Shown here: one piece after another, positions 31,925 to 42,349 of the stretch
Position numbering within the stretch: position 1 is the first letter of the stretch
Layout: each line of letters starts with the position of its first letter
NCBI RefSeq assembly: GCF_027244095.1
Contig: NC_069659.1
Span: 26,630,501-26,694,500 of the forward strand
Source of the DNA: Hemicordylus capensis
Lineage: Eukaryota > Chordata > Lepidosauria > Squamata > Cordylidae
Direction of reading: 5' to 3'
DNA: 64,000 nucleotides
Position numbers and translations under genes: made by a program
The notes under the pieces: model-generated
Databases searched by the model: none
The model's input: only the letters and a program-made list of their open reading frames with translations
What the model was told of the DNA's origin: nothing

Positions 31925-32431
31925 TAGGGGTGGGCCCGTACTGGTCCGGACCAGTCTGGACCCCATTGAAAAGGCCTCCGGACGGGTCCAGTCCAGTCCT
32001 TGGTAGTCCAGATTGGGGGTGGGGGGTTGCTTTAAGAGCGGCGGAAGGGTTAACTTACCCCTCCCGCTGCTTTCTCCCTCAGGCACCGTAAATAGTAGAG
32101 TAATTGGGGCGGCAGGATCGCTCCCCACTGCCCCTTCCCCACTGCTCCTCTGAAAAGCTCCAGCTCCCAGTAATGCATTGTGCGTGCACATCGTGCGCAC
32201 GCGTCACATCACTGATGTGCACATGCGCAATGCATTACTGGGAGCTGCAGCTTTTCAGAGGAGCAGCGGGGAAGGGGCGGCGGGGAGCGATCCTGCCACC
32301 CCAATTACTCTACTATTTACGGCGCCTGAGGGAGAAAGCGGCGGGAGGGGTAAGTAAACCCTCCCGCCACTCTTAAAGCGACCCCCACCCCAGTGCCGGA
32401 CCGCAGTGTGGCGGTTCCGTGCACACTCCTA
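31925..32431. mobile_element. Palindromic hAT miniature, 507 bp, nested in the hAT element
   Basis: Start TAGGGGTGGGCCCGTACTGG and end CGTGCACACTCCTA are flanked by CTCAGAGG on both sides (31917-31924 and 32432-32439). The arms pair across about 32190: GGAGCTTTTCAGAGG-type and GAGTAATTGGGGCGGCAGGATC reappear inverted at 32240-32310. It lies just upstream of the transposase start region. Confidence 0.92.
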
Positions 32432-32449
32432 CTCAGAGGGCCAGAAACA

Positions 32450-34600
32450 GGGGGTGCTGTGCTGGGGTGACTTGTGGAGTGCCTCCTTGCTTAAGGCTTG
32501 TTGGCACAAATGCTGTGGCTAGCAAGATCTCAGAAGTTGCCGCGTAATGTATCACACAGAGGGACTGGGACTGGGAGTTAGATGTGTGTGTGATACAACA
32601 GAAGCAGGCTGTGCCGCAGAACAATAAATATAAAAATCTTAGCTTAGCTGCTGTGCACTGGCGCAGGGCAGTGTGTGGAGGAGTTCTTTAAGGCTGGCAC
32701 AGTGCCCTCACCAACAGGGAAAGTTATTCTCTGACTGTGGTCCTTGGAATGGAAGTTCCAGTTACAAAAATGTATCAAAATCTAATTATGTCTGTCAATA
32801 TCACAGGCACAGAAGATGAAAAAAGTAACTGAATTGCACACACACAGACACAAATCAATCAAACAATGTGTGTTTCAACTCACTAAGGCTGGGCAAAGAA
32901 ATGACTGGGTGGGGGGCACTGGGCAGGCTAGGGCCTAGGGGCTTACAATATTTTTGAAAAAGCAGCAACACAAAAGCGGCAGTGCTGAGACAGCTTAATA
33001 ATATGCTACCCTTTATTAGCGCAAGGACCAGGACAGGCCCAGGCTCCTTTCCTCTTTAAAAAAGAATTGCTTGAGAGGGGAGAAAAGAATTATTAAAACA
33101 CTACTAGGCTACGCTTCCAGTCTACTCTACAGTTGAACCACCAGCTACTAGTAGCTAGCTAATGGGGATCCAGCCTATAGACTCTGAGGCTATACACACT
33201 GAAGGAACCCTATTTATTTAAACCCAATCTTCCAATTTTCACCAAACTTTTAGAGAACAGTTAAACTCCCCAAAACCTTAACCTCCCTCCAAACAGGGAT
33301 AAAATAATATACACCCTACACAATTCAAGGGAGACTACAGATTAGAAAGCCGTGTGTGATGTGTGTGTGTGTGTGTGATGGTGTGTGGTGTGTGTGCGTG
33401 TGTGTGTGTGAAATATAAATGTCTGGGTCACTCTCACTTAGCAGAAGTCTTCTCCAACGCTGGGTCTCTGTAGTCCACCTGTGAGGGTCACAGGAGGATG
33501 GCACAGGGCCTGGAGTGCAGACAGGCAGGCAGGCAGGCAGGGACAGGCGCAGTGATGAAGATGAATGATTTTCTCTCCACAGCAGGAAGAATTTGCAAAA
33601 AAGCAGGGGGGGGGGATTTTAAAAGGAGGGGGGGGAAACCCTCCTTTTCTACCAAGGGCTGCAGGCTGGCATTGCAGCCAGGAAGATGTTATTTAAAAAA
33701 AATTCTATTCCTCTTCTCTTGTTCCCAACAAAAGGATGAAAAAGAGAAGGCCTTGCCAGAGGTTTTTTCCCCTCGAAAAAGAGATGAAAAAGGGTAGGCT
33801 GGAAAGGCTGGGGGGGGGAATCTACTCCTCCTCTTCTCTTTTCTCTCAAAAAAAGAATGAAAAAACCAGAGGTTTGCAAGGCAGAGGTTCTTTTCTTTTT
33901 AAAAAATATTCTTCTCCTCTTCTCTTCTTCTCAGAAAGAGGATAGAAAAGACAAGGCTTGCAAGGCAGAGGTGTTTTCAAAAAAAAAAAATCTCCCCCTC
34001 TTCTCTTTTTCTTAAAAAAAATGCTGAAATCAAGCAGGAAAGGCAGGCAACCGGCAAGGCAGAGCAATGGCGTAAATGCTGAACAATAGCACCCACACAA
34101 ATCACGAAGCAAAATGGAGGCAAGGCTGAGTAAGCAGGGCAACAGAGCTCTCTCTTCTCCCACACAAGGCAGCAGAAAGGAAGAAAATGGCTACTGGTGG
34201 CCCCTTAAATACCCTCCTGCAAAGCCCTCCAAAATTCGCCCCCACCCTTGACCTTTCCTCCACCTCCACCTGGCCAATGGGAGGGTGTGATTTACTAATC
34301 AACATCCTATATGGTCATTTCTCTGCTGGTAGGAACTTTTCAATTAAGGTGAATGGGAAGCAATTTCTGCATTGAAATCAATGGAGGCAAAAAGGCGGGA
34401 AATTCATTCCGAAAATGGAGGGGGAAGAAGAAGGCTGCTGACACCAAAATGGAGGCTGCTGGCACCAAAATGGAGGTCCGAATCACCCGAATTTTTCGGG
34501 ACCCGAACAGGGGTGATTCGGATTGGCCCTGAAAAATATCGGGAAACATTGGGGGTGATTTGGCTTGGCACCAAGTCACTCAAAATTGCTCGTTTCGGGC
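32450..34600. other. Right non-coding arm of the hAT element
   Basis: This is the inverted counterpart of 7960-9810, including the polypurine/polypyrimidine AAGAGAAG blocks at 33590-34020 and the CCTCCACCTCCACCTGGCCAA segment. An open stretch of 141 codons on each strand is a low-complexity chance frame. Confidence 0.7.
33353..33410 (+). repeat. (TG)n microsatellite in the hAT element
   Basis: GT run with interruptions, at the position equivalent to (CA)n at 9091 in the derivative. Confidence 0.9.
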
Positions 34601-34699
34601 ACAGATCAATCTGTGCCCAAAATGTTTTGCACATCCCTACCTTAAAGTCATCTCCCCACCTTCAAGCGTCCCCACACCGGTTCTGTGTACATCCTTGGA

Positions 34700-36130
34700 A
34701 GGGATGTCATTGCACATTATTAGCGATTCAGCTCAACACCTACCCCCATCCCCACAGACAGTTCTTTACATGAGTTGTGAAGGGTAATACTCATGTCCTT
34801 ACACTTTCTTGAGTTAGTAGTCGAATTAGGAACAGCATCCATCATTATCATAGATGAGGAATCATTCCTTTCACTGGGGCAATGCTGATCCCGCTGCCCA
34901 GCCATTCTCATGAGTAAACCTAGGGACTGCACACTTTTCTCCAAGTGGAAGGGGCTGGGGCCCTTTCCTCAGCATCACTGTGCAAAAAATAGAGCAGCGC
35001 CATTCAAGAATTCGTTTTTGCAGCTGACCTTTAAACCCTACCCCGTGTATTACTGCCCTGTGTTAATGGAACTGCTCCTGGGGAATTGGCAAATGCCCCT
35101 GGCAATGTTTTAGGCTAGTGTGGGGATCTAACAAGCTTGAATGGAGCAGTCCACCTCAGAATAAATTTGCTCAAAGCTTCGATCTTGGAAAGAACTGAAC
35201 AGAGAGGTTGAAGTACAAAAATAGAATCATGTTTATTTTAGGATTTAGGGGTACATGAAAAGAAATAATGATTAATGAGCAATACAATATTAACTGAAAA
35301 ACTAACAAGACTAACAAGTTAAAAGGACTAGGTTAAAGCTCACAAAGAGGCAATTTGGCTTGAGTTTCGAATTAGTCCACTCAATGCTGACCAGAGAAAT
35401 AGTCTTTAGAGATAAGAGCTTTGGATTTTAGAAGGAGCAAGAAAGGAGGGGAGTGAGAAGCTTGAGAGATACTAGATACTACCTAAGTGTGTCCATTGGT
35501 GTCTTTGGACCCTTGAAGCTCAGCCAGTGCCAGGGTTGCTTTCTCCTCCATGACAGGCAGAAACGGGAACCCAGGGACCAGACAGGGGTTCAGGAACCAG
35601 GCAAAACCCAAAGGGGATCTGATCTTGGGAGACCAGGATTTCACAGCCAAGAGTGCTGTGTGGACCAGGCTAGGAAAAAGAGCTGGTCTGGAGGTGACAA
35701 GTAGGACAGTAGCAAAAGTCCAGGTAAGGCAAGATGGAGGTGCCCATGCCAAGACGCGATGACACACAGCTGGTGAATCTGAGGAAGAGATACACTTATT
35801 GATTGTGTCTTGACTAGAAATAGCCAGCATTTTGCCCTGAGGTGACATGCTGTCCACACCTTTCTGAAAAGGTAGATAAAAGGGAGAGGGCAAAGAATAC
35901 ATTGTTATGCTTCCTTTCAGTACAGGGTGAAAGTTTTTTTAGAACGCCTTGGGAGTGACTAGGATTTTTAACAAGCAAGCTTGCTGTGCACTGAGCCAGT
36001 CATTAACATGCTTGTTAGCAGAGCAATCAAGGGAGTGGGCGCAGGGATAGTCACGCTTAGTCTCGGGTTAAACTTGACCTGAGATCCATCGTTTACCAGT
36101 CTACATGCCAAGTGACATGCCCTATGAGCT
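34700..36130. other. Intergenic stretch, nothing recognised
   Basis: No domain, inverted terminus or known repeat was found by eye. The open stretches of up to 139 codons lack any family likeness. Confidence 0.55.
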
Positions 36131-36139
36131 AGCTCATTA

Positions 36140-36182
36140 TTTTATTTATTTATTTGTTTGTTTATTTATTTATTTATTTAAA
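36140..36182 (+). repeat. (TTTA)n microsatellite flanking the 160 bp repeat
   Basis: ATTT/TTTA run. It continues on the far side (36338-36353), so the 160 bp repeat at 36181 interrupts an L2 tail. Confidence 0.85.
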
Positions 36183-36338
36183 GATGGCAAGTCCAACAAC
36201 ACTGATAGTGTGGAAGCAATTCAGGTCTGGTGTTGTGCTGCATACGTGACCTGAGAAAAAAACTGCAGAACACAGAGGGACAGGGACAGGTCAGCAGATG
36301 CAGGGGTGTCTAGGCCAGGCAACAGCAATGTTGCATTT
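36181..36338 (+). repeat. ~160 bp repeat, second copy (see 17397-17555)
   Basis: It is in the same orientation and about 95% like the first copy. TTATTTATTTA on both sides may be a target duplication or just the split microsatellite. Confidence 0.85.
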
Positions 36339-36344
36339 ATTTAT

Positions 36345-38750
36345 TTATTTATTCATTCGATTTTTATACTGCCCTTCCAAGCTGGCTCAGGGCTGTTTAC
36401 AATTAAAAAACAGAAATCATTAAAAACAATTAAAACAGAAATACGAATATAAACACCAATTTAAAAACATCTTAAAAAACAATTAAACTATCAAAACAAT
36501 TAAAACCCTGAAAGCCAGGTTAACATTAAAACAATTAAAACTAATTAAAAACCCTGAAAGGCCAGGCCCAACAGATGAGTTTTAAGGGCTCTCTTGAAAG
36601 ACAGTAAAGAATTAAGATTACGAATTTCTGCTGGGAGTGCATTCCACAGCCCAGGAGCAGCTACAGAGAAGGCCCGCCTCTGAGTAGCCACCAAATGACC
36701 AGGTAGTAACTGGAGATGGACCTCCCCAGATGACCTTAACGTGCGGTGGGGATCATGTAAAAGAAGGCGCTCTCTAAGATATCTCGGACCCAAGCCGTTC
36801 AGAGCTTTAAAGGTAATAACCAGCACTTTCTATTTTGCCTGGAAACATCAAGGCGGCCAGTGTAACTGTTTCAAAACAGACATCATATGGTCTCTCCGAG
36901 TTGCCCCAGAGACCAATCTGACCGCCGCATTCTGAACTAACTGAGGTTTCCGGACTACTTACAAAGGCAGCCCCACGTAGAGTGCATTGCAAAAGTCAAG
37001 CCGGGAGGTTACCAGCTGATGCACCACTGTTTTGAGGTCATCCTCTTCGAGGAATGGGCGCAGCTGTCGAATCAGTTGAAGCTGATAGAAAGTACTCCTG
37101 GCAATGGTCTCCACCTGAGATACCAGGGTGAGGCCTGGGTCCAGGAGTACTTCCAAGCTGCACACCTTCTCCTTCAGGGGGAGTGTAACCCCATCCAACA
37201 CAGGAAGATCTAACTCACCCCTCACATTCTGAGCCCCCACAATGAGCACCTCCATCTTGCTTGGATTCAGCTTCAATTTGTTATCCCTTATCCAGCCCAT
37301 TATGGCCTGTAGGCAGGCATTTAGAGAATGAGTGCCAATTCCTGAAGATGAAAAGGAGAAGTAGATTTGAGTGTCATCAGCATACTGATAACATCCAGCA
37401 CCAAACCTCCTGATGACCTCACCCAGCGGTTTCATGTAGATGTTAAAAAGCATTGGTGACAGAATGGAGCCCTGAGGGACTCCATATAACAGTTCCTGAT
37501 TTGAGGAGCAACTGTCACCAAGCTCCAATATCTGGAATCTACCCGAGAGATAGGAATGGAACCAATGCAAAGCAGTGCCCCCTATCCCCAACTCCCCCAG
37601 GCGATCCAGAAGGATACCATGGTCGATGGTATCGAACGCCGCCAAGAGATCCAGAAGAACCAGCAGAGTCACACTCCCTCTGTTGATTCCCCAATAAAGG
37701 TCATCCATCAGGCTGACCAAGGCTGTCTCAACCCCATAGCCAGCCCTAAAGCCAGTTTGAAATGGGTCTAGATAATCAGTTTCCTCCAAGACTGCCTGGA
37801 GCTGGTCGGCCACCACCCTCTCAATCACCTTGCCCAGCCAAGGGAGATTGGCCTGTAACTGTCCATCTCTAAGCAGTCCAGGGAAGGCTTCTTTAAGAAT
37901 GGTCTAACCATTGCCTCCTTCAGGCAGGGGGGCACTCTACCCTCCCTCAGCGATGCATTTACTATATTAAGTAGGCCACCTCCAACAATCTCCCTGCTAG
38001 ATAGAAGCAGCCAAGTCAGGCAAGGATCCAGAGAACAGGTGGTAGGCCGCACCGCCCCAAGCAGCTTGTCCACATCCTCAGGACTCACAGATTGAAACTG
38101 ATCCAATCTAATACTGCAAGAGGGTGTGCTGGACACCTCCTCCATAGATCTTGCAGAAATAGTGGAGTCCAAGTCAGCCTGAATACAGGAGATCTTATTC
38201 GCAAAGAACCCATTAAAGGCATCACAGCAGAGCAACTCTGGGGACTGATTGGAAGTAGAAGGAGCAGAAACCAAACTCCTCACAACCCGAGATAGCTCCG
38301 CCGAGCGTGAACCTGCAGCTGCAATGCGCGCAGAACAGAATATCTTTTTTGCTGCACGCACTGCCAACGCATAAGCCTTCAAATGGGTCACATGCTGAAT
38401 CCTGTCAGATTCAAACCGAATTCTCCTCCACTTGCACTCGTCGCCTACCCAACCGCTTCAGCCCCCGCAGCCCCTCAGTATACCAAGGGGCCATTTTTTA
38501 TCAGGTTGGAAGGGACGCTTGGGAGCAATCGTGTCTACTGTCCTGTTGAGTTCCCTGTTCCAGGTTCCCACCAGGGTATCGACAGAATCACCGGCTGCAC
38601 CAACGTCAAAATCCTCCAAGGCCTTTTGAAATCCCACTGGGTCCAGCAGACATTTTGGACGGACCATCCTAATAGGTCCACCACCTGTGCAGGGGTGGAT
38701 TGCGGCTGTGAGACCAACCTTAACCAGGTAGTGGTCCATCTACATGGTAG
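36345..38750 (-). mobile_element. L2-like LINE, RT region, long open frame
   Basis: From the 3' end: a tail at 36355 (TTTTTATACTGCCC), then the C-terminus (AFSVAAPGLWNALPAEI), then a 289-codon open stretch (36959-37828). That stretch has the reverse transcriptase motifs [49 protein letters not shown] and [13 protein letters not shown] further open stretch (37825-38391) carries the fingers region. It is the best preserved L2 reverse transcriptase in the window. Frame breaks exist between blocks. Confidence 0.93.
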
Positions 38751-39271
38751 CTCATGCAAACCAAACGGAGATATCACAGTCCCGTGCAATCTGAGCAGCA
38801 AGATTGAAGACGACAAGCCCCCAGCTCCAAAGCAGGAATAGGGGTGCTCCTTGGAGCCCCCAAACAGGCTCTCTTAGTAATACCTGCCATACGTTGCCAT
38901 GCCAGCACTCTAATGTGGTTGCCCTGCTTCTGCTTCCACCTTGAGTGCATGTCCCTGTAAATATACATCTTGATTGCTTCACTTTCACAGAACAAAGCAC
39001 ATAGTGCCCATCTTGCCATCCCACCCCCTTTCTCTCCTGATTGCCAGGAAGTGGGGAGGGGACAAGGGTCAGAGGGCTAATATGATTGGTGTATACCCTT
39101 TGTGACTTTGCCATTTGACAGGCCGAGAAGGGACAAGACATGTTAGCACAACTGTTGCTGAGCAACTACTTTGCTGGATTAGAGACAGGAGGATGGGGTA
39201 AGTATTTGGAGGGCTGGCCAGTGAGAAGCACCACAGGCATGGAGCGGGCCCACTCCTGAGTGGGTCTGCTC
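38750..39271. other. Foreign segment inside the L2 copy
   Basis: L2 continuity is lost here compared with the copy at 43031-44060. Nothing recognised; TCCCACTTCTGG-type or coding motifs are absent. Confidence 0.5.
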
Positions 39272-39466
39272 TAGGGATGTGCAAAAAATTTCGGGCACAG
39301 ATCGATCTGTGCCCGAAATGAGCAATTTCTGGTGATTCGGGGCCGAACCGAATCACCCCTGATGTCCCCCGATATTTGGGGGGGCCGAGCCAAATCACCT
39401 GAATTTCGCAGCTGAAAAATTCGGGTGATTCGGCTCATGGCCGATTTTGGGGGATTTTTTGAAGTT
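39272..39466 (-). mobile_element. hAT family end fragment inside L2
   Basis: TAGGGATGTGCAAAAAATTTCGG is the inverted right end of the 5010-7011 and 26507-34639 family (GGGCACAGATC, CTGTGCCCGAAA, CCCCCGATATTT). It stops in GAAGTTTTAG, where L2 resumes. Confidence 0.85.
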
Positions 39467-39957
39467 TTAGTTGTCATGGCCGCTATGAACTCCTGAGCCG
39501 CACCAGACAAGCCAGTCCCAAAGTGGATATTGAAGTCCCCCAGCACCAATAGCCTGGGGGACTCCAACTCCAACTCCGCAACCAGCTCAGTCAGCTCAGT
39601 TAGGGAGTCAGTTGGGCAGCGGGGTGAACGGTACACCAACCGAATCCCCAATCTATCCCCAGCCTCAAGAATACACACTCAATATAGGTCAACTGTCTCA
39701 CAGGGGCCCTGGTAAGGGAGATAGTATTTTTATAGACCTCAGCCACTCCACCCCCCACCAACTTCCCCTAACCTGCTCCACAACAGAGTAACCTGGGGGG
39801 AGAAGCTGAGCCCATACTGGGCCACTCGCTTCCCCCAACCAAGTCTCAGTTATACATGCCAGGTCAGCTCCCTCGTCCATGATCAAATCATGAACAATTT
39901 CGGTTTTGTTTTGAACTGACCTGGCATTACAAAGGAGCAAGGTCAGGCAAGGTCTTA
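39467..39957 (-). mobile_element. L2-like LINE, endonuclease N-terminal region
   Basis: The minus strand encodes CLTLLLCNARSVQNKTEIVH, DEGADLACITETWLG and GDRLGIRLVYRSPRCP with LLVLGDFNIHF. These are motifs of the apurinic/apyrimidinic-type endonuclease of L2/CR1 LINEs. It ends about 5-10 bases before the TATA-like box of VMO1 gene B. Confidence 0.9.
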
Positions 39958-40029
39958 GGATATAAATTCTCACAGCAGTTTTATTCTCTCCTATGCTCCT
40001 GCAGCTAAACCCAGAGCAGATTGCCTCCC
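39958..40029 (+). promoter_or_regulatory. Proximal promoter and 5' UTR of VMO1 gene B
   Basis: TATAAATTCTCA starts at 39961, 69 bases before the ATG. It aligns with TAAAAATTCTCA at the same distance before gene A, and homology continues to CTGCAG and the CCATGG start. All upstream sequence is L2. Confidence 0.6.
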
Positions 40030-40197
40030 ATGGACCTCTCCATCAGGGCAGTGTCCTTCATCCTCTCCTGCTGCCTCTGCATTGTAGAAGCTCGGGATTA
40101 TAATTCCATTCTCACAGTGCCAAATGGAGGACCATGGTGTACATGGGGGTCTGTCCAGATGTGTCCCTCAGGTCATGCACATGGTTTCTCACTGAAG
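40030..40197 (+). CDS. VMO1: VMO1 gene B, coding exon 1
   Basis: 56 codons, from MDLSIRAVSF to GHAHGFSLK, followed by the donor GTAAGT. Confidence 0.88.
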
Positions 40198-40932
40198 GTA
40201 AGTCTCCTGGTATTCCGGCACCCCGATGCCAAGTTGCTTTTACAGTCAGCTACCTTTAAATGGTCTTCTCTCTTTGCTTTCCGAACACTCCACAGAAAAT
40301 TGTTCTAGAACTCAAAGAGGGAGGTGGGGAAAGGGTATGTCAGGGAAGGACTCTCACTAAAGTTGGATATCAGCCAGTGTAAATAAATGTTCAAAGGAAT
40401 GTAATGTTCCATGTTATGCTCCCTTCGAATTTGACCCCAACACTGCCATTTAACACCCCCTAAGCTATTGGAGACCAGGCCAGGTGAGTTTATGGTAAAT
40501 TTGGAACCCAGAAAGAGTGAGAAAGAGAGAGAGATGGTGGGCCAAAAGGTGATACTGAAATTCTCCTCTTATCAGTTTTGGTCTCATCAATCTGAGTCCC
40601 ATTTAATAGGCTGAATGCATCTTTTGGTGAGAACTGGAATGCGTATCTCTAGGCATAACTAAATGTTGCTGTCTGCTGCTAGCTGCACTTGAGGAGAGCT
40701 AACAGATCTCATTGTCTGTTTGGAATTTGAAGGTCTGTGGACTGGGAATAAACATCTGAATTTGAATTGAATTTGATGTAGTCAAATACTATCCATTTCA
40801 GTCTGTAAGGCTGTGTGCATTGGTAATTCTCACTGAGAACAGCATGCCTTTCTTGTGTAGAAATGCAGGTGGCATTGCAAGTCTGGAATTATCTGCAACT
40901 TTATTATAGTCTCTTTCTCCATTCTTCACCAG
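40198..40932 (+). other. VMO1 gene B intron 1 (735 bp)
   Basis: Short compared with intron 1 of gene A (about 10.1 kb). No repeats recognised. It ends in TTCTTCACCAG. Confidence 0.7.
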
Positions 40933-41027
40933 GTAGAGCCAAGCCAAGGTCGTGGAGATGATACAGCCCTGAATGGTATCCGTCTGTACTGCACTACAGG
41001 TGGAGTAATTGAGTCTTTAGTTGGACC
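40933..41027 (+). CDS. VMO1: VMO1 gene B, coding exon 2
   Basis: 31 codons plus 2 bases: [20 protein letters not shown] then [12 protein letters not shown]. The donor GTGAGT is at 41028. Confidence 0.9.
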
Positions 41028-41097
41028 GTGAGTGTATTTTTACATTCTCTTCCTCCTTAACTATGTTGCTTAGAAAGGGCTAGTTGAAAACCTTTAA

Positions 41098-41332
41098 AGT
41101 GTAAAGTGTGCCGTCAAGTTGATTTTATTCTCCCTGGTGCCCACAGAGCCTTGTGGTTTTCTTTGGTAGAATACAGGAGAGGTTTACTATTGCCTCCAGT
41201 GCAATATGAGATGATGCTTTTCAGCATCTTCCTATATCGCTGCTGCCTGATATAGGACCAGTGGGGATTCAAACTGGCAACCATCTGCTTGTTAGTCAAT
41301 CATTTCCCTGCTGCGCCACTTAAGGTGAAATC
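41098..41332 (-). mobile_element. Sauria-type SINE, near full length
   Basis: On the minus strand: CACCTTAAGTGGCGCAGCAG head, a B box within CCAGTTTGAATCCCC, the body GGCAGCAGCGATATAGGAAG and ACCTCTCCTGTATTCTACC, and the tail AACTTGACGGCACAC. The tail resembles Bov-B/RTE LINE 3' ends, the mark of Sauria SINEs. Confidence 0.8.
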
Positions 41333-41465
41333 TTTTACACTCAGTTAAATCAGCATCAGCAAATGATAACGTCAGAGTCTGTCTCCTCAGACTAAACTAG
41401 ACATAATAGATTATCTGTGCTCATAATAGATGATAGATGATTTATATATCCGCTATTATCTATAG

Positions 41466-42117
41466 AAGTGTGACCTCATTCAGAACTGGCAGATCAAAAT
41501 CATCTCCAAACCCTCCACAATAAGTACCTCCGTCTTATCTGGATTCAGTCTCAGTTTGTTATTTCTCATCCAGCCCATCACCAACTCCAGGCAGGCATTT
41601 AGGGAGGTTATTCCATCTCCTGATGATGGAGACGTGGAGAAAAAGATTTGGGTGTCATCAGCATACTGATAAAACCCTGCACCAAATCTCCTGATGATCT
41701 CTCCCAGTGGTTTCATGTAGATGTTAAACAACATCAGAGACAATACAGAGCCAGGAGGGACACCACACCATTCAGATTTTGAAGAACAACAGTTCATGAG
41801 GGACACCATCTGGAAACTGCCCATGAGGTAGGAGTGGAACCACTGCAAAGCAGTGCCTTCCAAACCCCTCAGGTGCTCGAGAAGGATACTATGGTCAATA
41901 GTATCAAAAGCCACCAAGAGGTCCAAAAGGTCCAATATGAGGTTCAAAAGGGACCAATTTTGGTCCGAATACGAGACATTTTATCCACAAAAACTCAATA
42001 AATATGTCATAGCAGGTAATAGATGGTTCCAAGTTATGGTTCAAGGGAGGAGGGGCACTTACCCTCTCACAGCCCTGAACAACTCTGATGGACATGAACA
42101 TGCATAGCCAGCATGGT
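41466..42117 (-). mobile_element. L2-like LINE, RT region (3' half of a split copy)
   Basis: The minus strand encodes [47 protein letters not shown] and LNPDKTEVLIV in one 155-codon stretch. An internal deletion joins the RT part to the upstream part at about 41935. The copy resumes at 43031. Confidence 0.88.
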
Positions 42118-42345
42118 GCCAGCATGGAGCCAGTGTGGTGTAGTGGTTAGAGTGCTGGACTAGGACCAGGGAGACCCAAGTTCAAATCCCCATTCAGCCA
42201 TGATACTAGCTGGGTGACTATGGGCCAGTCACTTCTCTCTCAGCCTAACTTACTTCACAGGGTTGTTGTGAGGAGAAACTCAAGTATGTAGTACATCGCT
42301 CTGGGCTTCTTGGAGGAAGAGCGGGATATAAAAGTAAAATAATAA
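42118..42345 (+). mobile_element. tRNA-derived SINE with L2-like tail
   Basis: The head GTGGTGTAGTGGTTAGAGTG carries an A box, with the B box in GTTCAAATCCC. The body GGGCCAGTCACTTCTCTCTC precedes the tail CTCTGGGCTTCTTGGAGG and an (AATA)n run. A close copy is at 62388-62625. Confidence 0.85.
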
Positions 42346-42349
42346 TAAT

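Larger units (their letters stand above)
26507..34639 (-). mobile_element. Complete hAT element with BED-finger transposase, 8.1 kb, perfect 8 bp TSD
   Basis: Ends are TAGGGGTGTGCAATTCG and AAATGTTTTGCACATCCCTA, flanked by CCTTAAAG on both sides (26499-26506 and 34640-34647). The transposase lies on the minus strand at about 29480-31850. The left arm holds three near-identical ~147 bp tandem units (27221-27661) and a small palindrome at 26965. The right arm is shared with the derivative at 7950-9810. A younger miniature (31925-32431) sits upstream of the coding part. Without it the element is about 7.6 kb, long for a hAT. The transposase frame has at least two stops and two shifts, so this copy is not active, but its boundaries are whole. 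Confidence 0.93.
26031..34697. mobile_element. Palindromic hAT miniature (about 530 bp) split by the 8.1 kb hAT element
   Basis: Its left part is 26031-26506 and its right part is 34640-34697. It starts TAGGAATGTGCACGAAACCAG and ends CCGGTTCTGTGTACATCCTTG. Left AAGGTGGGAGATGATGTTAA pairs inverted with right TTAAAGTCATCTCCCCACCTT. The 8 bp flanks AAAGGTAT and GAAGGGAT match at 6 of 8. The centre near 26290 has CACGTGCGTGTGC/GTACGTGCACACAC. Confidence 0.8.

Noticed and set aside
34700-36130. LTR pair or retrovirus copy
   Set aside because: No matched terminal repeats, primer site or coding was visible.
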